64,000 nucleotides of DNA from Parafrigoribacterium_A sp035571875 (GTDB lineage: Bacteria; Actinomycetota; Actinomycetes; Actinomycetales; Microbacteriaceae): contig DATNBR010000027.1 in NCBI GenBank assembly GCA_035571875.1, positions 1-64,000 on the forward strand, read 5' to 3'. The first letter of the stretch is position 1, and each line of letters begins with the position of its first letter. The translations under genes and the position numbers were made by a program. Of this stretch, positions 1 to 7,541 are shown one piece after another. Below the pieces are notes generated by a model, which was not told where the DNA came from, did no database searches, and worked only from the letters and a program-made list of their open reading frames with translations.

Positions 1-591
1 GACCACGAATGCCGCGCCGGGACCGCTCGCAGCGGCGACGGACGGCACTGTCACCGCCGCAGCGGCCACGCCGAGCGGCTGGCAGGTCTGACGGATGCCC
101 ATCGCGAGTCCCCGGCGCCTGGCCGGGAACCAGCCGATCACCACTCGACCGCTCGCCGCGCTGGTAGATGCTGCGGCCATCCCCGCGAGCACCAGGATGC
201 CACCGAGGAGTACGAGCGCACCCTCGGCCGGCCGTTGACCGGGGTGCAGTCCGGAGCTTGCGATGGCCGCTCCGGTCGCGGCGAGTGCCGTGAGGCCCAG
301 ACCGCCGGCGAGCACCCAGCGTTCGCCGTAGCGGTCGGTGATCGCTCCCCACACCACTGCCGTCAGCACGATCCCGAAAGTGGGCAAGGCTGCGAGTAGG
401 CCGGCCTGCGCGAGGCTGAGCCCGAGTTCGGTGTGAAAGAGCGGGATGAGAAGAGCAGGCGTCGTGACGACAAAGGTGCCGGATGCCTGTGCGGCCACGC
501 CGATCGCGAGCATGAGCCACGGCCGAGGGACGGCCGCGCTTTTCTGCGCGGCGGAGGAGCGGTCTGTCGTCGGGCGAGTCAGCGGGTCCAC
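1..591 (-). CDS. MFS transporter, partial (N-terminal part; runs off left edge)
   Basis: About 197 codons are visible, reading leftwards from a GTG at 591 and leaving the window without a stop. The translation is hydrophobic and has major facilitator features: the first helix begins after a short polar tail (PRPWLMLAIGVAAQA), the loop between helices 2 and 3 reads WGAITDRYGERWVLAGG (the MFS motif A position), and a later cytoplasmic loop reads GWFPARRRGLAMGIRQ. The substrate cannot be told. The start is supported by a TAGAGT hexamer (598-603) exactly 6 bases upstream, the leaderless arrangement seen repeatedly in this window. A perfect palindrome, TTGGTATACCAA, overlaps the predicted -35 region, so a GntR-type repressor is a reasonable guess. 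Confidence 0.85.
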   Translation of the reverse strand, partial: MDPLTRPTTDRSSAAQKSAAVPRPWLMLAIGVAAQASGTFVVTTPALLIPLFHTELGLSLAQAGLLAALPTFGIVLTAVVWGAITDRYGERWVLAGGLGLTALAATGAAIASSGLHPGQRPAEGALVLLGGILVLAGMAAASTSAASGRVVIGWFPARRRGLAMGIRQTCQPLGVAAAAVTVPSVAAASGPGAAFVV

Positions 592-597
592 CCGCCG

Positions 598-642
598 ACT
601 CTACGGTATGCCCACTTGGTATACCAAACTTCGTCCTACACT
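598..642. promoter_or_regulatory. Divergent promoter with GntR-like operator TTGGTATACCAA
   Basis: The gap between the MFS gene and proA holds two back-to-back leaderless -10 elements: TAGAGT (598-603, minus strand) six bases before the GTG of the MFS gene, and TACACT (637-642, plus strand) six bases before the ATG of proA. Between them lies the 12-base perfect palindrome TTGGTATACCAA at 616-627. It resembles operators of FadR/GntR-family repressors (TGGT-n-ACCA type). It covers the likely -35 of the MFS promoter and the -35/-10 spacer of proA. No GntR gene is in view, so the regulator would be encoded to the left or elsewhere. Confidence 0.6.
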
Positions 643-648
643 GTGAGC

Positions 649-1917
649 ATGTCAGACACCCTTGTCTCCACGCCGATGATCACGCGGCGGCTCGATGCCG
701 CGCGCCGTGCATCCGTCCCTCTCGCGACCGCGACCAGCGACGTCAAGAACAGCGCACTCGAGGCCATCGCGCGCGGCATCCTCGACAACGAGGCCGCGAT
801 CATCGACGCGAACAGCCTCGACCTCGCGAACGGCCGCGAGAACGGTCTGAGCGCCGCCTTGCAAGACAGGCTGCGCCTGGATTCCTCGCGTCTGGCCGGC
901 CTCGCCGATGCCGTGCGCCAGATCATCGGTCTGGTCGACCCGGTCGGTCAATCCGTGCGCGGACAGACGCTGCCGAACGGCCTGAAGATCAGCGAGGTGC
1001 GCGTGCCCTTCGGCGTGATCGGCGTGATTTACGAGGCGCGCCCGAACGTCACGATCGACATCGCCGCGCTCGCGCTGAAGAGCGGCAATGCGGCGGTGCT
1101 GCGCGGAGGCAGCGCCGCCGAGAACACGAACCGGGTGCTCGTCGGCGTGATTCAGGATGCGCTCACCTCGGTCGGTCTGCCCGCCGAAGCCGTGCAGACG
1201 ATCGACGAATTCGGCCGCGACGGAGCGAAGGAGCTCATGCAGGCCCGCGGCTACGTCGACGTGCTCATTCCGCGCGGCAGTGCCAACCTCATCAACACCG
1301 TCGTCGCCGAGTCGAAGGTTCCGGTGATCGAGACCGGCGCAGGCGTCGTTCACGTCTTCCTCGATGAATCCGCCGAGGAGGGCACCGCCGTAGACATCGT
1401 GCACAACGCCAAGGTGCAGCGACCCAGCGTCTGCAACGCTCTCGAGACGCTCCTCGTGCACGAGGCCGCCGCTTCACGGCTGCTGCCCCCTGTGCTGCAG
1501 CGGCTTCGAGACTCTGGCGTGACCATCCACGCAGACGAGCGGGCACGCGCGATCTTCGCGGATGCGGTGCCCACCACCGAAGAGGACTGGTCGATCGAAC
1601 ACATGTCGCTCGATATCTCGGTCGCCGTGGTGGACGATCTGGACGCCGCGATCGAGCACATCCGGAGGTTCTCGACACACCACACCGAATCGATCGTGAC
1701 GAACGACTTCGCGAACGCCGAGCGGTTCCTCGCCGAGGTCGACTCCGCGGTCGTCATGGTCAACGCCTCGACCAGGTTCACCGACGGCGGCGAGTTCGGA
1801 TTCGGCGCCGAAGTCGGCATCTCTACCCAGAAACTGCACGCCCGCGGGCCGATGGGGCTCGGCGAATTGACCAGCACGAAGTGGATTGTGCGCGGTTCGG
1901 GGCAGGTTCGCGGCTAG
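649..1917 (+). CDS. proA: Glutamate-5-semialdehyde dehydrogenase (gamma-glutamyl phosphate reductase)
   Basis: ProA reduces gamma-glutamyl phosphate to glutamate-5-semialdehyde with NADPH, the second step of proline synthesis in the cytoplasm. The 422-residue product has normal length. It shows YEARPNVT at 128-135, the KSGNAAVLRGG segment at 144-154, and the catalytic cysteine Cys262 in VQRPSVCNALETLLV. An in-frame extension upstream to 433 exists, but ATG 649 is chosen: it matches the family length and sits six bases after a TACACT -10 hexamer, and the region upstream is the divergent MFS gene. proB is not adjacent. The downstream small membrane gene and nadD follow in the same direction, the usual order in related actinobacteria. 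Confidence 0.97.
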   Translation: MSDTLVSTPMITRRLDAARRASVPLATATSDVKNSALEAIARGILDNEAAIIDANSLDLANGRENGLSAALQDRLRLDSSRLAGLADAVRQIIGLVDPVGQSVRGQTLPNGLKISEVRVPFGVIGVIYEARPNVTIDIAALALKSGNAAVLRGGSAAENTNRVLVGVIQDALTSVGLPAEAVQTIDEFGRDGAKELMQARGYVDVLIPRGSANLINTVVAESKVPVIETGAGVVHVFLDESAEEGTAVDIVHNAKVQRPSVCNALETLLVHEAAASRLLPPVLQRLRDSGVTIHADERARAIFADAVPTTEEDWSIEHMSLDISVAVVDDLDAAIEHIRRFSTHHTESIVTNDFANAERFLAEVDSAVVMVNASTRFTDGGEFGFGAEVGISTQKLHARGPMGLGELTSTKWIVRGSGQVRG

Positions 1918-1987
1918 ATTTGCGGCTAGATTAGGACGTGCTCGTCTGGAGTGCCAGCGTGCGTGAGCGTGTGAACGGAGAAGCGGA

Positions 1988-2167
1988 ATGTCGTTGCTGA
2001 ATTCGGTGGTTGCTGCGGCGACCGAGACCCAGCTGGTCGCGCCGACGTGGGTCTTTCCCATCGTCGCGGCTTCGGTCTTCATCGCTCTCGGCTTCATCAC
2101 CTGGAGCTACCGCGACGTGGCCAACCGGCACAGCGACAGGGTGCGCAGCGGAGCTGGCCACCACTAG
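1988..2167 (+). CDS. Small single-pass membrane protein between proA and nadD
   Basis: A 59-codon frame starts at ATG 1988 behind a good ribosome binding site (ACGGAG, seven bases upstream). The peptide has a short polar N-terminus, one hydrophobic segment of about 20 residues (WVFPIVAASVFIALGFITW, roughly residues 21-39) and a basic C-terminus (RHSDRVRSGAGHH). The basic tail would stay in the cytoplasm. It ends nine bases before the nadD GTG, so it is very probably co-transcribed with nadD. The function is unknown. I believe a short protein at this position is common in the family, but that is recollection rather than something shown here. Confidence 0.75.
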   Translation: MSLLNSVVAAATETQLVAPTWVFPIVAASVFIALGFITWSYRDVANRHSDRVRSGAGHH

Positions 2168-2176
2168 GCGGTCGCC

Positions 2177-2779
2177 GTGGTCGAGACCGAGGTTCGTCGC
2201 GCCCGCATAGGCGTGATGGGTGGCACCTTCGACCCCATCCATAACGGCCACCTCGTGGCGGCGAGCGAGGTCGCCCAGCAGCTTCACCTCGACGAGGTCG
2301 TCTTCGTGCCCACCGGGCAGCCGTATCAGAAGCAGAGCGCAACCTCGGCTGAGCACCGCTACCTCATGACCGTCATCGCCACCGCGGCGAACCCTCAGTT
2401 CACCGTGAGTCGGGTCGACATCGACCGCAAGGGTCCCACCTACACGATCGACACCCTCCGTGACCTGCGCTCCGAGCGCCCGGACGCAGAACTGTTCTTC
2501 ATTTCGGGCGCGGATGCGATCGCGCAGATCCTCGATTGGAAGGACGTCGCAGAACTCTGGTCGCTCGCTCATTTCGTAGCTGTGAGCAGGCCGGGACACC
2601 CGCTGTCCATTTCCGGTTTACCTGAGTCGGACGTAAGCTTGTTAGAAGTGCCCGCGCTTGCGATCTCGTCAACCGACTGTCGCGAACGGGTGGGCCGGGG
2701 GTTCCCGGTGTGGTATTTAGTTCCCGACGGTGTTGTTCAGTACATCTCGAAACACCACCTGTATCGGAGTCAGACATGA
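2177..2779 (+). CDS. nadD: Nicotinate-nucleotide adenylyltransferase
   Basis: NadD transfers AMP from ATP to nicotinate mononucleotide, giving deamido-NAD for NAD synthesis. The 200-residue product carries the nucleotidyltransferase signature GGTFDPIHNGHL (residues 15-26) and the second signature ISSTDCRER (163-171), where the Ser-Thr and Arg contact ATP phosphates. Length is normal. The start is GTG 2177, just downstream of the small membrane gene. The stop overlaps the next start in an ATGA at 2776-2779, implying translational coupling with the long disordered membrane protein and then rsfS. Confidence 0.96.
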   Translation: MVETEVRRARIGVMGGTFDPIHNGHLVAASEVAQQLHLDEVVFVPTGQPYQKQSATSAEHRYLMTVIATAANPQFTVSRVDIDRKGPTYTIDTLRDLRSERPDAELFFISGADAIAQILDWKDVAELWSLAHFVAVSRPGHPLSISGLPESDVSLLEVPALAISSTDCRERVGRGFPVWYLVPDGVVQYISKHHLYRSQT

Positions 2780-4764
2780 CAGCGTGGCAAGACCAGCCAC
2801 TCCACGGCGAGTCAGCTCAGGACAAGCCTGGTGAGGAGCAGCAGCCTCAGAGTCGACGGCAATTGCGGCTCAGAGAGCAGCGCGCGAGCTCACATGACCA
2901 CACTTCGTACGACGACGGTCAGACGCCGCAGCGCACTGTCGACGCTGTATTCGCCGAACCCGAGCCCGTGAGCGGCTCGCCAGCCTCTGCTTCCGCGACG
3001 CACGACGGAAGGCACGGTCTTCGCACCCGGGAGATCGTGGACCAGGATGTTCGCCTCGACTCAGCCGAAGCAGCAGACCCGCAGATCGAGACCTTCGCTC
3101 GCTCCGACTGGGACGCGCCCGCGCGCCGCGCCGCCTCCGACGCCGACGCTCCCGCCGCTCAGCAGGCACGCAGCCGTGCCGAGGCGGCACTGGCGAGCGG
3201 GCGCCGGTCGCAGCGCAGCTTCACGCAGGCGGGCGAGGACGAGGCCGAGGCGCCGTCGCCGGCCTCCGACGAACGACCGGTGTACCGCATCCGTGATTAC
3301 AGGCCAGACTCGCGCCGATCCGCCTTCTCCTCCACCTCTGAACTCTCCCCAACTGATTGGGGTCGGCCGGGCGCGGCCGGTGAGCCCGGCAACCTCGACT
3401 ACCACACGCAGCAGCGGCTGGGTGTTCCCGCCGCGAGCGACGCCCAGACGGATGCGAGCGGTGGCGCTGCAAGCGAGGTCGCCGAGTCGAGCGCTGACGA
3501 GACCGTCGATCGCGCCAAGGTCGAACAGGCCGTCGTCGAGCAGGCCAAGGTCGAGGGAGCCAAGGTCGAGGAAACTCGGCCGGCTGCTGTCGGCGGTGCG
3601 ACCGAGCCCGTCGCGGTGAGCCCCGTCGAGGCCGCCCCCGCGGCTCAGGAAACCGAGCGTCCGCACGAGGCACGCATGCTCACGCGTCGCGAACTGCGTG
3701 CGATGCGCGAGTCGTCTGCGCCGGCTGCCGAGCCCCACGCGCTGCAGGAGCCGCACGCGCTGCAGGAGCCCCACGCGGTGCAGGAGCCCCACGCGGTGCA
3801 GGAGCCGAGGGCCGAGCAGACACCCCAGTTCCCGCCACCGCTTCAGGCGCCCGAGCCAGAGCCGCAGTCGGCGCGACAGCTGTCCAACGCGCTCGCGGAG
3901 TTCGACGCGCTCATGGGTAGCGACAGCCGGGACGCTCCGGCGCCGCTCACCGCAGCAACACAGCCCGCAGTAACACCGCCCGCCGCGGCAGAGCAGGTGG
4001 CAGCCGAGCGGTCGGTGCCACAGGTCACGGCCGTCGCTCCCGAAAGCACGCCCGAACTGAGCGCTCCGTGGTCCATCCCGCCCGCCGCAAGCGAGCCGAC
4101 CGCAGCGCAGCCGGCGCCAGAGCCAGAGCCAGAGCCCGAACCCGGCGGCCCGGTGAGCGCAGCCTCGGCCACGGGCTCCGACGTCACGGGACTCGAGGCC
4201 CCCATAACCGAGCAGTCTGTCGAGCCCATCCCGGCCGCCTCTACCGACGCACCCGTCTCCGCCGACGCGAGTCGTCCCTTCACGGTGCCGACGGGCCACT
4301 GGTCTACGCAGGCCGCCGCCGATGACGACACCGAGGGCGTCGCGGTGACCCGCAACATCGGCGTGCCGAGCGGTTCGGCCACGCCGAACCATCTCGTCAT
4401 CTCCTCGGTACCGAACGCGAAGGACCTCCTGCTGCCGTTCAGTCCGACCGGCGAGATCATGGTGACGGGCACGATCGACCTGCCGCGCAGTCTCGGAACG
4501 ACGGGCGCTCATCCGGCCAGGTACGACCACTCCGATGTCGACGCACTGCTCGAGGCGGGCGATCGCGAAGACAGCGACGTCGACTCGGCCCCCGTGCGCG
4601 CCATCCGCGCCGTGAGCACTCACACCTCGAGTCGCGGCCTCATCGGCACCGGCAAGCCCCCGCGCAGCAGCAGGCTTCCCATGGTGTTGGCGGTCTCGAC
4701 CGCCGCTCTCGCCACGGTCGTCGTGGTGCTCTTCGTCGCCGGGTTCGTCCTTCACCTCTTCTAG
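2776..4764 (+). CDS. Long disordered, tail-anchored membrane protein (unknown function)
   Basis: The protein has 662 residues when started at the ATG that overlaps the nadD stop (ATGA). Nearly all of it is low-complexity sequence rich in Ala, Glu, Pro, Ser and Gln, with no recognisable globular fold. The only strong membrane segment is the last 25 or so residues (LPMVLAVSTAALATVVVVLF onward), ending at the extreme C-terminus, so the bulk should lie in the cytoplasm as in tail-anchored proteins. Two short basic motifs recur: RRQLRLREQ near the N-terminus and LTRRELRAMRE around residue 300. A hexapeptide EPHALQ/EPHAVQ repeats four times in the middle. The membrane-proximal 100 residues are less repetitive and may be the conserved part. 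It lies inside the nadD-rsfS operon. Confidence 0.8.
   Translation: MTAWQDQPLHGESAQDKPGEEQQPQSRRQLRLREQRASSHDHTSYDDGQTPQRTVDAVFAEPEPVSGSPASASATHDGRHGLRTREIVDQDVRLDSAEAADPQIETFARSDWDAPARRAASDADAPAAQQARSRAEAALASGRRSQRSFTQAGEDEAEAPSPASDERPVYRIRDYRPDSRRSAFSSTSELSPTDWGRPGAAGEPGNLDYHTQQRLGVPAASDAQTDASGGAASEVAESSADETVDRAKVEQAVVEQAKVEGAKVEETRPAAVGGATEPVAVSPVEAAPAAQETERPHEARMLTRRELRAMRESSAPAAEPHALQEPHALQEPHAVQEPHAVQEPRAEQTPQFPPPLQAPEPEPQSARQLSNALAEFDALMGSDSRDAPAPLTAATQPAVTPPAAAEQVAAERSVPQVTAVAPESTPELSAPWSIPPAASEPTAAQPAPEPEPEPEPGGPVSAASATGSDVTGLEAPITEQSVEPIPAASTDAPVSADASRPFTVPTGHWSTQAAADDDTEGVAVTRNIGVPSGSATPNHLVISSVPNAKDLLLPFSPTGEIMVTGTIDLPRSLGTTGAHPARYDHSDVDALLEAGDREDSDVDSAPVRAIRAVSTHTSSRGLIGTGKPPRSSRLPMVLAVSTAALATVVVVLFVAGFVLHLF
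3730..3801 (+). repeat. 18-bp tandem repeat, four copies, inside the disordered protein gene
   Basis: Four consecutive 18-base units (3730-3747, 3748-3765, 3766-3783, 3784-3801) of the form GAGCCSCACGCGSTGCAG encode EPHALQ twice and EPHAVQ twice. Copies differ by one or two substitutions. Being a multiple of three, copy-number change would alter protein length without breaking the frame. Confidence 0.9.
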
Positions 4765-4811
4765 CCCGTGACCGACTTCCTTTCCGCACCCTCCCTCCCC
4801 GATAGGACCCT

Positions 4812-5189
4812 GTGACCGCGACCGAACACGCCCGCGAACTCCTTCAGCTGGCCGCCGTTGCCGCCGATGCCAAGCAGGCGGAGGATCTCGTCGCGCTCGA
4901 CGTCTCGGGACCGCTTCCGCTCGCCGACATCTTCCTGCTCGCAACGGGGCGCAACGAGCGCAACGTGATCGCCATCGCGAGCGAGATCGAGGATCGCCTG
5001 ATCGAGGCCGGCACGAAGCCGCTCCGTCGCGAGGGCAGGTCCGAGGGTCGCTGGGTGCTGCTCGACTTCGGGGATCTCGTCGTGCACGTCTTCCACGAGG
5101 AGGACCGCGTGTACTACTCGCTCGAGCGCCTCTGGAAGGACTGCCCGGTCATCCCGATCGACCTTCCCGTGCGCGAAGCCACGGACTAG
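4812..5189 (+). CDS. rsfS: Ribosome silencing factor RsfS (Iojap family)
   Basis: RsfS binds ribosomal protein uL14 on the large subunit and blocks subunit joining when nutrients are short. The 125-residue product shows the family pattern: helix AADAKQAEDLVALDVS, then LADIFLLATGRNERNV, the segment EGRSEGRWVLLDFGDLVVHVF, and RVYYSLERLWKD near the end. Start is GTG 4812. It follows the disordered membrane gene by 47 bases; nadD followed at a short distance by rsfS is a very common bacterial arrangement, supporting the operon. Confidence 0.96.
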   Translation: MTATEHARELLQLAAVAADAKQAEDLVALDVSGPLPLADIFLLATGRNERNVIAIASEIEDRLIEAGTKPLRREGRSEGRWVLLDFGDLVVHVFHEEDRVYYSLERLWKDCPVIPIDLPVREATD

Positions 5190-5205
5190 CCCTCAGCGGT
5201 ATTCC

Positions 5206-6204
5206 GTGCCCGCGCGACTCGCCCTGCCGTCGTGGAAGAACACCGCGGATGACGCGCAGCTCACACGCGCCACGATCGACGAGTGGGCCTCCAGTTCGGC
5301 GCTCGCGGGGCTGGTTCGCGCCAGCGGCACCGTGCCGCCCGCCCTCCGCGGCGGGGCACTGCTCGAGTGGCTGGACTCGTTCGCGGCGTCCCACTGGGAC
5401 TTTCGCCGCGGTGCCGAACGCAACCTCGCCGCGCGCGTGTCCCTGCCCGCAGAGCTGGAGCGGCTGGTTGGAGAGGCCGCGCCCGTTCTCGGGCTGGCTG
5501 GTCCCTATGCGCTGCAGCAGCGCTCGTACGACACGATTCTCATGACCGGCGGCATGGTCCGCGCGGGCATCGTGAAGCCTCGATTCGCCCGGGAGCTGTT
5601 GAGCGCGGGAGTGACCGCGCGCAACGTCGTCTTTCTGGGAGCCTTTCGGCCGTTCGCGGGCGACGAGCTGCCCCTCGCTCCGCTGCTCGGCGTGAGGGGC
5701 GACAACGAGGTCGACTCGATGGTGTGCGGCATGGAGCTGGCGTTCGGTCCCCTCGGGAGTCCGGTCGTGGAGGGTGCGGAGAGCGGCAGCGGGAACGCAG
5801 CGTGGCGAGTGTGGACCTGGCACCTCCCGGACGTGACCCTGCGGGTGATCGCGGCCCCCTCATCCGAGCCGCTGCTGCGACGTGCGAACACGGCCGACAC
5901 CTACCGGTACTGGGCGGCCGGGATCCGCGAGCCGACCGGGGCCTCTGTGCTCGTCGTGACGACGCCGATCTACGTTCCGTATCAGGGTGCTGGCGCGGTC
6001 GAGATGCTCGGGCTGGAACACGGTCTCGCGGTCGAGACCGTCGGAACGAGCGACACGGCAAGTGACCTGGGGGAGTACAGCCAGCGCTTTCTCGCCCAGA
6101 ATCACCTCCAGGAGTTGCGCGCGGCTATCGGGGCGATGCGCAGACTGCGTGTCAGGCTGAGCGAACGCGCGTCGACGGAAGGAGTCTCGAGTGGCGAACG
6201 GTAA
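5206..6204 (+). CDS. Conserved-looking protein of unknown function downstream of rsfS
   Basis: The 332-residue product is soluble, without signal peptide or clear membrane segment. I do not recognise the family with certainty. The centre (about residues 103-160) reads SYDTILMTGGMVRAGIVKP, then NVVFLGAFRPFAGDE, and a later strand is VLVVTTPIYVPYQGAGAVE. An N-terminal loop with a glycine pair, then a middle strand ending VTTP, loosely recalls YdcF/DUF218-like Rossmann proteins, but I cannot show homology. Start is GTG 5206, 16 bases after rsfS, with no strong ribosome binding site, so translation is probably coupled. Its 3-prime end overlaps the following GNAT gene by 14 bases. Confidence 0.75.
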   Translation: MPARLALPSWKNTADDAQLTRATIDEWASSSALAGLVRASGTVPPALRGGALLEWLDSFAASHWDFRRGAERNLAARVSLPAELERLVGEAAPVLGLAGPYALQQRSYDTILMTGGMVRAGIVKPRFARELLSAGVTARNVVFLGAFRPFAGDELPLAPLLGVRGDNEVDSMVCGMELAFGPLGSPVVEGAESGSGNAAWRVWTWHLPDVTLRVIAAPSSEPLLRRANTADTYRYWAAGIREPTGASVLVVTTPIYVPYQGAGAVEMLGLEHGLAVETVGTSDTASDLGEYSQRFLAQNHLQELRAAIGAMRRLRVRLSERASTEGVSSGER

Positions 6205-6724
6205 GTACCCGGTGATGAACGGCGATCGGCTGCGACTGCGTCCACCGGTGGCCGGTGACGCCGAACCGCTGCTGTCGATCCTGCTCGAACCGGAGGTCTC
6301 GACGTGGTGGTGCGGGTACACGGCCGAGAGGGTGCGCTCCGAGATGATCGACGCGGACGACCACCTCGTGATCGAGATCGACAGCCGCGCGGCTGGAGCG
6401 GTGGCCATCTACGAGAACAATGAACCGGAGTACCGCGCGACGGCACTGCACATCTTTCTTGGCGCCGAGTGGTACCGCAAGCGGTACGGTGCCGAAGCGC
6501 TGGCGACCGCGATCAACTTTCTCGCGGCGCAGGGACACCATCGCTTCACGCTCGACCCGAACGCGAACAACGAGCCGGCCATCCGGAGTTACGAGCGCCT
6601 CGGATTTCGGCGGATCGGTATCGCGCGCGACTATCAGCGCATGCCGAATGGTGAACTCAACGATGCACTGCTCATGGACCTGGTGATCCGCGACTTCCCG
6701 GATGGGCGCGTCGACTGGCGGTGA
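6191..6724 (+). CDS. GNAT N-acetyltransferase, aminoglycoside 6-prime-acetyltransferase-like
   Basis: The 177-residue protein has the GNAT fold in the AAC(6')/RimJ-like arrangement: N-terminal LRLRPPVAGDAEPLLSIL, a WWCG loop (about residue 37), the acetyl-CoA region around FLGAEWYRKRYGAEALATA, and the C-terminal signature NNEPAIRSYERLGFRRIGI. The sequence around residue 37 (VSTWWCG) and the conserved PAIRSYEKLGF-type motif resemble AAC(6')-Ib relatives. The substrate is unproven and housekeeping acetylation is as likely as drug modification. The start GTG 6191 has a clear AAGGAG site and overlaps the previous gene by 14 bases. Confidence 0.85.
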   Translation: MANGKYPVMNGDRLRLRPPVAGDAEPLLSILLEPEVSTWWCGYTAERVRSEMIDADDHLVIEIDSRAAGAVAIYENNEPEYRATALHIFLGAEWYRKRYGAEALATAINFLAAQGHHRFTLDPNANNEPAIRSYERLGFRRIGIARDYQRMPNGELNDALLMDLVIRDFPDGRVDWR

Positions 6725-6744
6725 CGGCGCGGATCGCGGCGCGG

Positions 6745-6774
6745 TTCAAGCGGCCGCCGGTTGTGTAGTAATCT
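6745..6774 (+). promoter_or_regulatory. Probable promoter of tRNA-Ala
   Basis: TTCAAG (6745-6750) and TAATCT (6769-6774) are separated by 18 bases and end 30 bases before the mature tRNA, a plausible -35/-10 pair. The leuS upstream region uses an identical TAATCT. Confidence 0.45.
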
Positions 6775-6804
6775 TGTCAAGCTGTCCGGTTCGCTGGACG
6801 GCAT

Positions 6805-6881
6805 GGGTCCATGGCGCAGCCTGGTAGCGCACCTGCATGGCATGCAGGGGGTCAGGGGTTCGAATCCCCTTGGATCCACCA
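6805..6881 (+). tRNA. tRNA-Ala, anticodon GGC
   Basis: A 77-base cloverleaf can be drawn by hand. The acceptor stem GGGTCCA pairs with TGGATCC through the G3-U70 wobble, the classic alanine identity element. The D stem is GCGC/GCGC, the anticodon stem CCTGC/GCAGG encloses loop ATGGCAT with anticodon GGC, the T stem is AGGGG/CCCCT around TTCGAAT, and the CCA end is encoded. It reads GCC codons, abundant in this GC-rich genome. Confidence 0.97.
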
Positions 6882-6921
6882 CACGAGTACTCCGCCCGAG
6901 CGACGATGAGAAGGCCGCAGC

Positions 6922-7470
6922 CTAGTCGCGCGCGCGCTGGCGGAACGCGATCATGTTCATGCGGTTGCCGCAGCGGATGCTGCAGAACTGTTTCGAGCCG
7001 TTGCGCGAGAGGTCGATGAGAACTCCCGAGCAGTCCTCCGCGGCGCAGGAGCGCAGCCGTGCCGTCTCGCCCGAGCGAATCACATCGATCATCGCGAGTG
7101 CCACCTCGACGCGGATGCGTTCGGCCAGCGGCGCGTCGTGGGCGGTGGCGTGCAGGTGCCAGTCGAAGCCGTCGTGGCGCATGAGGTAGGGGAGGGCGCG
7201 AGCGTCGCGCAGCATTCCGTTGACTTCGAGTGCGGCCGCGTCTCGATCCAGGCTCCAGAGGTGACGGATGCGCTCCCTCGTCTCGCGCACGTCCCGCAGC
7301 TCGGCCTCGTCACGGTCGAACCTGCCGGAGTACCGATGCTCGGTGAGCAGCGCCGTGAGCAGGGCGGGAGAATCCAGCTCGTCTGAGCCGCTCTTGGTGG
7401 CGCCGGCGATGGTGTTTCCGAGGGCGACCGCGAACGTCAGAGCGTCCTCCGTGTCAGGGGCAAAACGCAA
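6922..7470 (-). CDS. CGNR zinc finger protein (putative transcriptional regulator)
   Basis: The 182-residue product has the two-part architecture of this family: an N-terminal ABATE-like domain (ALTFAVALGNTIAG at the start) and a C-terminal zinc finger with the name-giving motif CSIRCGNRMN. The four probable metal ligands are the cysteines in CAAEDC and CSIRC. It begins at TTG 7470 behind a strong AAGGAG site. Family members are thought to be transcription regulators often placed beside the gene they control; here the divergent neighbour is an EamA transporter, so that is the obvious candidate target. The ligand is unknown. Confidence 0.9.
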   Translation of the reverse strand: MRFAPDTEDALTFAVALGNTIAGATKSGSDELDSPALLTALLTEHRYSGRFDRDEAELRDVRETRERIRHLWSLDRDAAALEVNGMLRDARALPYLMRHDGFDWHLHATAHDAPLAERIRVEVALAMIDVIRSGETARLRSCAAEDCSGVLIDLSRNGSKQFCSIRCGNRMNMIAFRQRARD

Positions 7471-7541
7471 ATTGACTCCTTACTCATGACCAGACTAACG
7501 TCGTGCCTGCAGCACCACCAGCACTCGCCGCGAGGAACCCC

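Noticed and set aside
652..1461. Long open frames antisense to proA and to many other genes
   Set aside because: High GC content keeps antisense frames open. They are Arg/Pro/Ala-rich, have no family signatures, and lie under well-supported genes.
3061..4944. A 627-codon antisense frame under the disordered membrane protein gene
   Set aside because: It has no recognisable domain and is Arg/Gly-rich, as expected from the complement of a low-complexity gene. The sense frame has a proper start coupled to nadD and a C-terminal helix.
6191..6724. Calling the GNAT an aminoglycoside resistance gene
   Set aside because: The resemblance to AAC(6') is at fold and motif level. The operon context with rsfS argues for a chromosomal housekeeping role; resistance is untested.
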